Source: an uncultured Porphyromonadaceae bacterium
Lineage (GTDB): Bacteria > Bacteroidota > Bacteroidia > Bacteroidales > Muribaculaceae
DNA: 23,141 bases
Assembly (NCBI GenBank): GCA_900549445.1
Contig: UROS01000015.1
Location: forward strand, 1 to 23,141
Direction: 5' to 3'
Both the position numbers and the translations under genes were made by a program. Position 1 is the first letter of the stretch; every line of letters starts with the position of its first letter. The notes beneath the pieces were generated by a model. That model searched no databases. It had not been told where the DNA came from and worked only from the letters and a program-made list of their open reading frames with translations. Shown in pieces: positions 14,955 through 23,111 of the stretch.

Positions 14955-17900
14955 CTATCTCTTGATTATCCGCAGCGTCCTGCCGTCGGCGCTCACGAGA
15001 TACATCCCGGCGGGGAGATGACCGACATCTACGCTGTTGGTTCCTTCCTCAAGCCTTTGCCTGATCACAGTCTGTCCGTTAAGGTTGGTTATGGTCAGCT
15101 CCGATTGCCTGCCGGCATTTACGCAAAGAGTCTCTTCTACCGGATTCGGATACACAAGCAGCGAAGTGACCGCAGGGGCACCAATGCCGCTTTCACTGTC
15201 TTCAACCGTCACCAGGCAGGTTTTGATAACGGGCATTATCCAGTACCCGTCTTTCACTCTTGCCTGGATTATAGCCTGTCCGGGAGCGATGCCCGTAATT
15301 ACACCGTTCTCATCCACCTCCGCTATGGCAGGGTGCAGGGAATTGAAGATGACTTCACGCAAGGTCGTCTCAGCGGGGGTGATTACCGGATTGAGGCTGA
15401 ATGTACCGCCGACGCTTACCGATGCGCTTGCCTCGATTTCGATATTGTCAGGCGCGCGGTCCACCGTAACATGGCATTCAGCGCTGTAATTGCCGTCGTT
15501 GGTCACAACTGTTATGGTCGCGGTTCCGGGTGCGACCGGAGTCATTACGCCATTCTCGCTTACTGCCACGATTTCAGGATCGGACGAGGTGAAGGTTACG
15601 GATTTGTCGGTGGCATTTGCCGGCGCAACGGAGAAGGACAGCTTTTGCTTATGAGCGGCATCCGGGTAAATTGTCATTTCCGCACTGTTCTGGAGCGAGA
15701 CTCCGGTGACAGGTACTCTCTCCACGGTGATTTCTACGGGTATGGATGACACTCCTGATGTCTGTCTGGCTTCCGTGGCGCTTACGGTAACGACTGCTGT
15801 TCCGAATCCGGTTGCAAGCACACAGCCGTTGTCGTCGACCGTCGCGACTGATTCATCCGAACTCGACCAAGTCACCGATTCGCCGAGCACGGTCTGTATT
15901 GTTACAGGCGACAGCGGACAGAGACTGCTGCCTAAGTCTATTTTGGCTGAAAGTTTCAGCCCCTCGCGGTAGGGAGTGACCGGAACGGTGATGTCGGGCA
16001 GCGATGCGAAATATGCCGACGTTACCGGTGCGTTGAAGTTCGGATTGACATTGCCAAGATCGCTGATTGCCCTGTGGGCGCCCGGACTCGAGCCGAATCC
16101 TTTTGTCATCAGAGATCCGTGTATGAGTGTGTAGCTCTCCGTGCTGTCCGTGGGTATCACGGCAGGATAGGTACGCGACGCATCGTTGCCGGAGAAATTA
16201 TATTGTCCGGCGCCGAGATTGGCATTGCCGTTCGGTATGTCGTTGTAAAGAATATAGCACGACGAATTGTAGATGCCGGCGAGTTTTCCGGCCACATGGT
16301 ACACTCCGCTCACAACCACACCGATGGAATCACCCGGAAGGAAGATGCCGTCGTTGCGGCGTGTGCGCGCCAGCGTTGTGACCGGTTTGCCAGAGAGCAC
16401 CTGGAAGCTCTTGTTTCCCTGCGCGTCGGCTATCCGGATGATGTTGCGTCCGAAGGTCAAAGTTACCGTCACACTTCCGTCGTGATTGGTCTTCACCCGC
16501 CTGTCGGAGAATCCGAGCGGATAGCTTACGGTGTTCTTTTCAGAGTCCACAAGCGGATTCGCCACCGTGACCGTAGAACCCTCCGAAGGTTTGAACGTCA
16601 GGGCATACCCTTCGAGTTCGGCAGGATAATACATGATGTCGTGTTCGGCGTCGACGGGGTCGGTTGGCTTGTAGGAAAGATGGATGTTTGTCCGGGGAGC
16701 TTTCGCCTCTGCCTCTTCGCGGTTGTCGCAGACCGTCACCACGAAAGTTCCGGTATTCTCCGCCCAGATTTCGCTCCATAGGTCGCCTCCCATCATCTCC
16801 TTAGCTTCAATGCCGTCATAGCGTACCTGCACGATGGCGGTTCCGTTGGCAAGCGCGGTCATGTTGCCCTTCTCGTCGACTGTGACCACCGAATTGTCCG
16901 GCTCGAAATTCTCGTTGAGTACGGTATAATGGTAGTCGGGCTCTATGAGGGTGTTTGAAATCGCATCGGTGATGATCTGCCAGGTGCGCAGGTTGTTGAT
17001 ATGGAATTTCATGCCCGGCTCGAGATACATGTGGTGGGCGCGGTTGATATTGAGATATATGTCGGCATACTGCAGACCGTTGCCCCCTCCGGCAGGGTGG
17101 TTGAAATAGCGGGTCATAGACTCCATCTGTTCTCTGGTGATGACGATTTCATCCATCTTTCCCACATCAAAATTCATAGCCCTGGTAAGGCAGCCGGGCA
17201 TGCTTACGCGATAGTCGAAACTCCGGTCTTTCATCGGCAGGAAAAATGTTTTCGTCACCATTCTGTCCCTTGTCGTGGTCTTCTGTGGTTCAAGTTCCTT
17301 GAGCGGAGTGTAATAGCCGCCCCCGCGGGTTCCGAAGAACCCGTCGGCTTCCTCCGGATAGGAGAACGAAAAAGATTTGCCGTTCATGAGCCATTCCGTG
17401 CTGGTATTCGAGGAACCGACCACTCCCTGATGGATTGCATTGCAGCATGCCGGATGGTTTTCCGACGGAGCTACCTCAACGCGGTAGGAGTCGCCCTCGA
17501 TGGCCATAAACTTTATCGCCGTTCCGGGCTCATAATCGGTGTTGCGCTGAAAACCGTCCTGCCCCACATGATAGAAATCCACAAGTTTATAATCTACACC
17601 GTAATAAAGCGGAGTGTCGGGAAAAAAGGTATCATCCATGTAGAACGTGCTCTGCACATCCCGTATCTGTATGGTATACGTATTATCCGCCTTTATTCCG
17701 TATTCTTCCGGCGATTTAACCTGCATGTCGAAAGATCCCGGTCTGGGGACTCCGGTTTTGGCATTGTATTCTTCGTAGCGGTAGATGCCAGGCTCAACTT
17801 CCACGTCCCATTTAAGGCCCTTCCTGAAGTTGCCGGGAACTTTGGTTGTATCGCCCTTCGCTTTATCAATAAGCCTGGGATAATAGGTCAGGTACTTGCC

Positions 17901-18008
17901 CTTGAACTGGACTTTGGTAGCGGAAAGCTCCGATGGGAACAGCAGTGCGAGTCCCATGGCAGCGATTGCGGTAATGACGGTTGCGCGCCGTCGGAATGAA
18001 TTTGCCAT
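14955..18008 (-). CDS. Secreted Ig-like (BIG2) surface protein with T9SS-like C-terminal tail, behind a cobalamin riboswitch
   Basis: 1017 aa with a Sec signal peptide (basic start, hydrophobic core ending near residue 30 at SELSA). Residues 31-350 are not recognised. They are rich in aromatic residues and contain a CC pair within ENHPACCNAIH. Ig-like BIG2 modules lie at about 365-425, 690-765, 766-842 and 852-930, shown by the repeated pattern S-D-P-x-I-x-A-V-x-E-N-G-V...G-x-A-T-I-T-V. The last 70 residues start VYPNPVEETLCV and end LPAGMYLVSADGRTLRIIKR, the form of a type A T9SS sorting domain. No lipobox is seen, so surface placement would depend on that tail. The leader carries a cobalamin riboswitch with its own promoter, so expression should rise when B12 is scarce. 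A role in capturing or handling corrinoids at the cell surface is inference; it has no detectable likeness to BtuB or BtuG. Confidence 0.88.
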   Translation of the reverse strand: MANSFRRRATVITAIAAMGLALLFPSELSATKVQFKGKYLTYYPRLIDKAKGDTTKVPGNFRKGLKWDVEVEPGIYRYEEYNAKTGVPRPGSFDMQVKSPEEYGIKADNTYTIQIRDVQSTFYMDDTFFPDTPLYYGVDYKLVDFYHVGQDGFQRNTDYEPGTAIKFMAIEGDSYRVEVAPSENHPACCNAIHQGVVGSSNTSTEWLMNGKSFSFSYPEEADGFFGTRGGGYYTPLKELEPQKTTTRDRMVTKTFFLPMKDRSFDYRVSMPGCLTRAMNFDVGKMDEIVITREQMESMTRYFNHPAGGGNGLQYADIYLNINRAHHMYLEPGMKFHINNLRTWQIITDAISNTLIEPDYHYTVLNENFEPDNSVVTVDEKGNMTALANGTAIVQVRYDGIEAKEMMGGDLWSEIWAENTGTFVVTVCDNREEAEAKAPRTNIHLSYKPTDPVDAEHDIMYYPAELEGYALTFKPSEGSTVTVANPLVDSEKNTVSYPLGFSDRRVKTNHDGSVTVTLTFGRNIIRIADAQGNKSFQVLSGKPVTTLARTRRNDGIFLPGDSIGVVVSGVYHVAGKLAGIYNSSCYILYNDIPNGNANLGAGQYNFSGNDASRTYPAVIPTDSTESYTLIHGSLMTKGFGSSPGAHRAISDLGNVNPNFNAPVTSAYFASLPDITVPVTPYREGLKLSAKIDLGSSLCPLSPVTIQTVLGESVTWSSSDESVATVDDNGCVLATGFGTAVVTVSATEARQTSGVSSIPVEITVERVPVTGVSLQNSAEMTIYPDAAHKQKLSFSVAPANATDKSVTFTSSDPEIVAVSENGVMTPVAPGTATITVVTNDGNYSAECHVTVDRAPDNIEIEASASVSVGGTFSLNPVITPAETTLREVIFNSLHPAIAEVDENGVITGIAPGQAIIQARVKDGYWIMPVIKTCLVTVEDSESGIGAPAVTSLLVYPNPVEETLCVNAGRQSELTITNLNGQTVIRQRLEEGTNSVDVGHLPAGMYLVSADGRTLRIIKR

Positions 18009-18159
18009 TTTCGAAATAAATGATTAATTGGTTGGTGGTATCGCAATAATTCATGGTGCGTTTACGCGAACCGATCCGGGGAAATCTGGCAAATTCATAC
18101 GGCGTATACCGTATGGCGCGCTTCCCTGCTTATATCGCGTAAGCGTTCATGGGAAAGCA

Positions 18160-18325
18160 CGGCGGGGCATGACAGGTCTTCCGGCTTATTCCCTCTCCGG
18201 TTCTGCCTTCCCGGCTTACGCCAGTGGCTTTTCAGAACGAAGCTGGAGATAGTGTCTCCTGGGAAATTACGGCAGTGCGACTGCGGAGGATTTGCACCTC
18301 ACTTCCGGGATGTCGCCCCGTATAT
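18160..18325 (-). ncRNA. Cobalamin (adenosylcobalamin-type) riboswitch
   Basis: Read on the minus strand. The B12 box is AGCCGGAAGACCTGTC (within 18171-18187). Upstream are the conserved core pieces GAGGTGCAAATCCTC and CGCAGTCGCACTGCCGTAA, then GCCACTGGCGTAAGCCGGG. The closing stem pairs GGGGCGACA (18311-18319) with TGTCATGCCCC (18164-18174). The order and spacing match the class. B12 binding represses the gene downstream in most known cases. The gene controlled is the 1017-aa surface protein, whose start is about 150 bases further on. Confidence 0.92.
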
Positions 18326-18338
18326 GGCTTTTCACCTA

Positions 18339-18346
18339 CAAAGATA
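18339..18346 (-). promoter_or_regulatory. Promoter -7 box for the riboswitch transcript
   Basis: Minus strand reads TATCTTTG, an exact Bacteroidota -7 element, immediately before the riboswitch and 5 bases after the metY stop. Transcription would start a few bases before the riboswitch, giving an RNA that begins almost directly with it. Confidence 0.6.
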
Positions 18347-18351
18347 CGATT

Positions 18352-19668
18352 TTATCCGACAACGGCCCCTTCTCCAGGCAAATTTTCCGGATTTTCCATT
18401 GCCTGGCGGAGGTCGGCGATGATGTCGTCGGGGTCCTCGATGCCTACCGAGAGGCGGATGAGGTCGGGTGCCACGCCTGCCTCCCGCAGCTGCTCGTCGG
18501 AGAGCTGACGGTGGGTGTGGCTCGCGGGATGGAGCACGCAGGTGCGGGCGTCGGCCACATGGGTGACGATGCAGATCATCTTCAGACGATCCATAAACTC
18601 GATGGCATCCTCGCGGCTTCTTTTCAGTCCGAAGGCGATTACTCCGCAGGTTCCGTCGGGGAGATATTTCTGCGCAAGGTCATGATATCTGTTGTCCTTG
18701 AGCCCGGGATAGTTCACCCAGGCTACCTGCGGATTCGCCTCCAGCCACTCGGCCACTTTCTGAGCGTTGGCGCAATGGCGCGGCATGCGCAGATGGAGAG
18801 TCTCGAGCCCGAGATTCAGAAGGAAGGCGTTCATCGGTGCCTGAATCGCGCCCAGATCGCGCATCAGGTGGGTAGTCGCCTTGGTGATGAACGCTTTGCG
18901 GCCGAACGCCTTAGTGTAGGTGAGACCATGGTACGACTCGTCGGGTGTTGTAAGCCCCGGGAATTTGTCGGCATGGGCGTCCCAATCAAAGTTGCCGCTG
19001 TCGACCACCGCCCCGCCCACGCTCGTGGCGTGGCCGTCCATATACTTGGTGGTGGAGTGCGTAACGATGTCGGCGCCCCACTCGAAAGGCCGGCAGTTGA
19101 TCGGTGTGGCGAAGGTGTTGTCAACAATCAGCGGCACGCCGTGGGAGTGGGCCATGCGGGCAAACTTCTCGATGTCGAGCACGTTCATGCCCGGATTAGA
19201 GAGCGTTTCGCCGAAAAGAGCCTTCGTTTCGGGGCGGAAAGCCTTCGCTATCTCCTCCTCGGGGGCATCGGGGTCGACGAACGTCACGTCGATTCCCATC
19301 TTTTTCAGCGTCACGCCGAAGAGATTGAACGTGCCGCCGTAGATGGTAGACGAGCACACTATGTGGTCACCCTGGCCGGCAATGTTGATTATAGCATAAA
19401 GGTTGGCCGCCTGCCCCGATGAGGTGAGCATGGCGCCGACACCTCCTTCGAGTGCGGCAATCTTCTCGGCCACGGCGTCGTTGGTCGGATTCTGAAGGCG
19501 GGTGTAGAAGTATCCCGACTCCTCGAGATCGAACAGTCTGGCCATCTGCTCGCTTGTGTCGTACTTGAAAGTGGTGCTCTGGAATATCGGGAGCACCCGC
19601 GGGTCTCCTTTGCCGGGATGCCAGCCGCCCTGAACGCACAGGGTGGCTCTTTTCTGATTGCTGTTCAT
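18352..19668 (-). CDS. metY: O-acetylhomoserine aminocarboxypropyltransferase (O-acetylhomoserine sulfhydrylase)
   Basis: 438 aa, the usual MetY length. A PLP enzyme that makes homocysteine from O-acetylhomoserine and sulfide, and can make methionine with methanethiol. Visible motifs: Y55 and R57 in GYFYTRLQNPT, the SSGQAA phosphate-binding loop at 83-88, the cofactor-stacking Y110 in IYGGT, D183 in VDNTFATP and the Schiff-base lysine K208 in HSTTKYMDGH, plus LSVGIED near the end. The start ATG overlaps the mscS stop (ATGA at 19668-19665), so it is coupled to that gene. Membership in a cysS-mscS-metY cluster puts it with sulfur amino-acid metabolism. No terminator is seen after it, so some read-through into the riboswitch leader is possible. 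Cystathionine gamma-lyase-type relatives are shorter, which favours MetY. Confidence 0.95.
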   Translation of the reverse strand: MNSNQKRATLCVQGGWHPGKGDPRVLPIFQSTTFKYDTSEQMARLFDLEESGYFYTRLQNPTNDAVAEKIAALEGGVGAMLTSSGQAANLYAIINIAGQGDHIVCSSTIYGGTFNLFGVTLKKMGIDVTFVDPDAPEEEIAKAFRPETKALFGETLSNPGMNVLDIEKFARMAHSHGVPLIVDNTFATPINCRPFEWGADIVTHSTTKYMDGHATSVGGAVVDSGNFDWDAHADKFPGLTTPDESYHGLTYTKAFGRKAFITKATTHLMRDLGAIQAPMNAFLLNLGLETLHLRMPRHCANAQKVAEWLEANPQVAWVNYPGLKDNRYHDLAQKYLPDGTCGVIAFGLKRSREDAIEFMDRLKMICIVTHVADARTCVLHPASHTHRQLSDEQLREAGVAPDLIRLSVGIEDPDDIIADLRQAMENPENLPGEGAVVG

Positions 19669-20903
19669 ATTTTGAGCTGTTGTTTGTTCTGATTAAACAT
19701 GGAAATGTCGGAGCCGGCGGGCGCCTGGAAGAGCCGCAGCCCGAAGCGCGGAAGCATTCCTATGACGTGTTCGGTCACGGCCGACTGTACGTTTTCATAC
19801 GCCACCCACTCGGTAACGGCGGTGAAGAAATAGATTTCGAGCGGCAACCCTGTCACCGTGGGATCGAGTTCTCGCACCATGAGGAGCATATACTCGTCGG
19901 GGCGCTCGAGCGCGAGTTTGCCGAGATAGCCGAGCAGATATTTGCGGAAGAGAGTGAGATTCATTCCCGTGAGGTCGGCTTCCGCCGCCCAGGGTTCCGA
20001 TTTCAGGGCTTCAGCCTCGGCGGGAGTAAGCGGGCGGATGGTGCTGACGTCGATATTGAACGCGCGCTTTACCCTGCGGCCTCCGCTCTCTTTCATGCCG
20101 CGCCAGTTCTGAAACGACTCACTCACGAGCGTGTAGGGCGGAATGGTGACGATGGTCATGTCGTAGTTCTGCACCTTCACGGTGGTCAGCAGAACATCGA
20201 GCACAATGCCGTTGATTCCGTGGGAAGGCATCGAAATCCAGTCGCCGGCGCGGAGCATGTCATTGAAAGTAAGCTGTATGCCCGCCACCACACCGAGTAT
20301 CGAGTCCTTGAACACGAGCATCAGCACGGCTGCCGAAGCTCCGAGCCACGACATGATGTAGATGGGGTTGCGGTGCGCTATGGCCGAGACCACCAGAATG
20401 AGACAGAACGCCCACACCACGAGCTGAATCATCAGAAACAGGCCCTTGAGCGAAGCTATGCGGAAGCGGGTATGGTCGTCGAAAACATGGTAGAACGCCG
20501 ACAGAAGCGCGTTGATGAGGTTCGCGCCTCCCACTATCACGAAGATGCGGCACATGAGCGCCACACCCGAATGAATGTCGGCATATCCCTTGAACGCCGC
20601 CGGAAAAGTGAGGTTCAGAAGCACGATCACGAGCAGAGCGCTCGCGGAATTGAGCAGACGGGGATTGAAAAAGGTGTCGTCCCACTCGTCGGGGGTCTTG
20701 CGCACGATGAGCGTAACCAGCGGATGCGCCACGCGGGTCAGCAGCAGATGGGCTATGCCGCACAACAGCAGCGAGCCGACGGCGAGAGTGGCGGTGGAGG
20801 CGAAGAGCAGATCGGCGGCGGGGACTCCGATGCCGCCGAAGAACTCCATGAGCCACTTCAGTGCGAAACCGGCGCCGGATGCCGTCACTTGGAGAGCGAC
20901 CAT
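19665..20903 (-). CDS. Mechanosensitive ion channel, MscS family (YbdG/MscM-like)
   Basis: 412 aa, matching the YbdG branch (about 415) and longer than MscS (286). Inner-membrane channel that opens under membrane tension in hypo-osmotic shock. Hydrophobic segments lie at about 31-56, 84-104, 112-137, 153-175 and 180-210, the last being the pore helix (GASAAVLMLVFKDSILGVVAGIQL pattern). After it come the beta domain with DMLRAGDWISMP, LTTVKVQNYD and TIPPYTLVSESFQNWRGM, close to YbdG. The open frame begins with an ATG at 20903, inside the end of cysS. A GTG at 20888 would overlap the cysS stop as GTGA, like the other junction in this cluster, but ATG is the safer choice in this phylum. Its own stop overlaps the metY start by ATGA. 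Confidence 0.93.
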   Translation of the reverse strand: MVALQVTASGAGFALKWLMEFFGGIGVPAADLLFASTATLAVGSLLLCGIAHLLLTRVAHPLVTLIVRKTPDEWDDTFFNPRLLNSASALLVIVLLNLTFPAAFKGYADIHSGVALMCRIFVIVGGANLINALLSAFYHVFDDHTRFRIASLKGLFLMIQLVVWAFCLILVVSAIAHRNPIYIMSWLGASAAVLMLVFKDSILGVVAGIQLTFNDMLRAGDWISMPSHGINGIVLDVLLTTVKVQNYDMTIVTIPPYTLVSESFQNWRGMKESGGRRVKRAFNIDVSTIRPLTPAEAEALKSEPWAAEADLTGMNLTLFRKYLLGYLGKLALERPDEYMLLMVRELDPTVTGLPLEIYFFTAVTEWVAYENVQSAVTEHVIGMLPRFGLRLFQAPAGSDISMFNQNKQQLKI

Positions 20904-22372
20904 TCGGCTCCGTCTTTGGTGTCTTTCACCGTGAACCCGATGGCGGCCATGCGGTCGCGTATGAGATCGCTTGTAGCCCAGTCTTTCGCGGCCTTGGCCT
21001 TGGCGCGGATCTCGAGGACGAGGTCAACGGCATCCTCAAACGGCTTGAGGGCTTCAGCATTGTCGCCGGCACCCTCTATGGTGTCGGGACGTATGCCGAG
21101 AATCTCGACCATGAAGGTGTCGAAGAGTTTGCGCAGGGTGTCGATGTCGGCCTTCGTGGCCTTCGCGTTGCCGTCCTTTATCTGGTTGACGGTTCTGAGG
21201 GCATCGAAAAGCACTGCAATCACAATCGGAGTGTTCATGTCGTCGTTGAGCGCCTCGTAGCACTTTTCGGCGAATCCGCCGACGTCGACCGTCGACTCCT
21301 CCGACGGAGTCAGCTCCTGCAGGCGGCGGTATCCTTCGAGCATGCGGTTTAGGGCGCGCTCGGCTCCCTTTAGAGCTTCGTTGCTGAAATCGACAGTTCC
21401 GCGGTAATGGGCCTGAAGGATGAAGAAGCGTATTGTCATCGGGCTGTAGGCCTGGTCGAGAAGCGGATGCGAGCCGTTGAAAAACTCATCGAGGGTAATG
21501 AAGTTGCCGAGCGACTTGCCCATCTTCTTTCCGTTGATGGTAATCATGTTGTTGTGCATCCAGTAACGCACGGCGTCGTGGCCGTTGTGGGCGACAGACT
21601 GCGCGATCTCGCATTCGTGGTGGGGGAACATCAGATCCATTCCTCCCCCGTGGATATCGAAGGTCTCGCCGAGATATTTCTCGCTCATTGTGGAGCACTC
21701 GAGGTGCCATCCGGGGAATCCCTCGCTCCAGGGCGACGGCCAGTGCATGATGTGCTCGGGCGCCGCTTTTTTCCAGAGTGCGAAGTCGGCGGGGTTGTGC
21801 TTTTCCTCCTGACCGTCGAGGGCGCGGGTGGTGGCGAGCTGCTCCTCCACGTTGCGTCCCGACAGACGGCCGTATCTGTGGTCGGCGTTATACTTGTGGA
21901 CGTCGAAGTACACCGAGCCGTCGCTCACATAGGCGTAGCCGGCGTCGAGAATCTTCTTCACATACTCAATCTGCTCGATGATATGGCCCGAGGCGTGGGG
22001 TTCTATCGAGGGAGGAAGTACGTTGAGCGCCTCCATGGCTTTGTGGTAGCGGGTAAGATAATGCTGCACCACTTCCATAGGCTCGAGCTGCTCCAGGCGC
22101 GCCTTTTTTGCAATCTTGTCCTCACCGGAGTCGGCATCGTGCTCGAGATGGCCTACGTCGGTGATATTCCTGACGTATCTCACCTTGTAGCCGAGGTGAC
22201 GCAGATAGCGGAAAAGGACATCGAACGTTATGGCCGGACGGGCGTGGCCCAAATGGCCGTCGCCGTAAACAGTCGGGCCACAGACGTACATGCCCACGCG
22301 GTCGGGATGAATTGGTTTGAACAACTGTTTGGTGCGGGTGAGTGAATTGTAAATGCAAAGATTCGATTCCAT
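20885..22372 (-). CDS. cysS: Cysteinyl-tRNA synthetase
   Basis: 495 aa class I aminoacyl-tRNA synthetase that attaches cysteine to tRNA-Cys. C31 in YVCGPTVYGDGHLGHAR starts the active site; the HIGH motif is HLGH at 40-43. The other zinc ligands are C226 in GWHLECSTMS, H251 and C254 in FPHHECEIA. The signature KMSKS appears as KMGKS (283-287) in NGKKMGKSLGNF. It is about 30 residues longer than the E. coli enzyme (461), which is common in Bacteroidota. It is first in the cluster with mscS and metY, and overlaps mscS by 19 bases if that gene starts at its ATG. No clear promoter box lies in the 91 bases upstream, where the DUF3467 terminator is found. Confidence 0.98.
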   Translation of the reverse strand: MESNLCIYNSLTRTKQLFKPIHPDRVGMYVCGPTVYGDGHLGHARPAITFDVLFRYLRHLGYKVRYVRNITDVGHLEHDADSGEDKIAKKARLEQLEPMEVVQHYLTRYHKAMEALNVLPPSIEPHASGHIIEQIEYVKKILDAGYAYVSDGSVYFDVHKYNADHRYGRLSGRNVEEQLATTRALDGQEEKHNPADFALWKKAAPEHIMHWPSPWSEGFPGWHLECSTMSEKYLGETFDIHGGGMDLMFPHHECEIAQSVAHNGHDAVRYWMHNNMITINGKKMGKSLGNFITLDEFFNGSHPLLDQAYSPMTIRFFILQAHYRGTVDFSNEALKGAERALNRMLEGYRRLQELTPSEESTVDVGGFAEKCYEALNDDMNTPIVIAVLFDALRTVNQIKDGNAKATKADIDTLRKLFDTFMVEILGIRPDTIEGAGDNAEALKPFEDAVDLVLEIRAKAKAAKDWATSDLIRDRMAAIGFTVKDTKDGAEWSLSK

Positions 22373-22406
22373 GAATATAGGTGTATTTGCGTGGGTGTAC
22401 TTGACG

Positions 22407-22439
22407 TAAAAGCGAACCGGAGCATCCGGCTCCGGTTCG
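22407..22439 (-). terminator. Intrinsic terminator of the DUF3467 gene
   Basis: On the minus strand CGAACCGGAGC pairs perfectly with GCTCCGGTTCG around a CGGAT loop and is followed by CTTTTA. It starts 24 bases past the DUF3467 stop and 35 bases before the cysS start, so it separates the two units. Confidence 0.85.
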
Positions 22440-22463
22440 GTTATTTCTGAAGATCGGTTAGGC

Positions 22464-22784
22464 TTACGCCTTTCCGCCCATTATGAACGGGTTGGGAATC
22501 TCGCCGTTGGAACCGTTGTTTACGGGACGTTTGGGGCGGATCTCGCCGAAGGTCTGCTCGTATTTCTTCACGTTCTCCATCAGTGCGCCGAGGAGGTTCT
22601 TGGCGTTTTCGGGAGTCATAATGATGCGCGACTGCACCTTGGCCTGAGGCATGTTGGGAGCCACGTTGATGAAATCGAGGAAGAATTCGTTGGCGCCATG
22701 GGAGATTACGGCGAGGTTCGAATAGTGTCCTGCTGCCACTTCGGGAGTGAGTTCGATTTTTATTTCTTTCTGCTGATCAGCCAT
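22464..22784 (-). CDS. DUF3467 domain protein, 106 aa
   Basis: Small conserved protein of unknown function found across Bacteroidota. The pattern is typical: an Ile/Glu start (EIKIELTPEVAAGHYSN), LAVISHGANEFFLDFINVAP, KVQSRIIMTPENAKNLLGAL, then an amphipathic helix and a Gly/Pro/Asn-rich tail. No signal peptide or membrane segment, so cytoplasmic. In many genomes of the phylum the gene lies near rpoC; that cannot be seen here. It is a single-gene unit with a promoter matching consensus at both boxes and a strong terminator, which suggests steady expression. Confidence 0.9.
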   Translation of the reverse strand: MADQQKEIKIELTPEVAAGHYSNLAVISHGANEFFLDFINVAPNMPQAKVQSRIIMTPENAKNLLGALMENVKKYEQTFGEIRPKRPVNNGSNGEIPNPFIMGGKA

Positions 22785-22855
22785 TTTCTTGGAATTTAAA
22801 AGTTATGTGTTATGTTTTTAAGTTTTCGCATCCCCGGGATATGAGGGAACAAACG

Positions 22856-22886
22856 CAAAGTTACGAAATTTAGTCCACACTCCAAA
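22856..22886 (-). promoter_or_regulatory. Bacteroidota promoter of the DUF3467 gene
   Basis: On the minus strand TTTG (22886-22883) is followed after exactly 19 bases by TAACTTTG (22863-22856), an ideal match in both boxes and spacing to the Bacteroidota primary sigma promoter. The start codon is about 70 bases downstream of the -7 box. Confidence 0.85.
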
Positions 22887-23005
22887 ATATTATAAACGGT
22901 GACCAGGGCAGGCGGAACGGCTCTTTAATTTAAAACTACGGATAGCGAATCCAATGAATCCGGGGGAGCAATATACCCGTTAGACAACGCACTGATAACC
23001 TGCGT

Positions 23006-23111
23006 ATTGTACGGACGTGATTCTTCACGTCCACCGGGAAAACACGTGTGAATGCATTCTTTTTTCTGTAAAAACGTTTATTCACCGTGGACGTGAAGAA
23101 TCACACTACTG
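23006..23111. repeat. About 110-bp hairpin repeat, copy 2
   Basis: Begins TATTGTA and an 8-bp perfect hairpin GGACGTGA-TTCT-TCACGTCC (23013-23032), ends with CTACTG (23106-23111). An 18-bp exact inverted repeat, GTGATTCTTCACGTCCAC (23017-23034) and its complement (23087-23104), brackets a 52-base interior with GCATTCTTTTTTCTG and ACGTTTATTC. The end motifs and interior match copy 1 at 3217-3332, while the stem sequence is different. Confidence 0.65.

Larger units (their letters stand above)
18009..18351. other. 343-bp leader region of the surface-protein gene
   Basis: Holds a promoter box at its right end, the cobalamin riboswitch, and about 150 bases between riboswitch and start codon. That stretch contains the hairpin CATACGG-TATACG-CCGTATG and a longer pairing of GCTTACGCGA with TCGCGTAAAC (minus-strand reading), both candidates for the expression platform. 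No independent gene is supported here. Confidence 0.6.

Noticed and set aside
14469..15749. Plus-strand open frame of 426 aa running from lpxA across the terminator into the surface-protein gene
   Set aside because: Crosses a strong intrinsic terminator, is out of frame with lpxA, and is an Arg-rich shadow in its first half.
17866..18054. 62-aa minus-strand frame in the leader of the surface-protein gene
   Set aside because: Overlaps the signal-peptide coding region in another frame and is Arg/Tyr-rich without pattern; the leader is explained by the riboswitch.
18292..19422. Plus-strand open frame of 376 aa opposite metY
   Set aside because: Antisense of metY and begins inside the riboswitch region; no protein motif.
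19680..21260. Plus-strand open frame of 526 aa opposite mscS and cysS
   Set aside because: Spans two real genes on the other strand; charged, low-quality composition typical of antisense frames.
23017..23104. 18-bp inverted repeat as ends of an insertion sequence
   Set aside because: Only 52 bases lie between the arms and no transposase is coded; it fits the short hairpin repeat family better.
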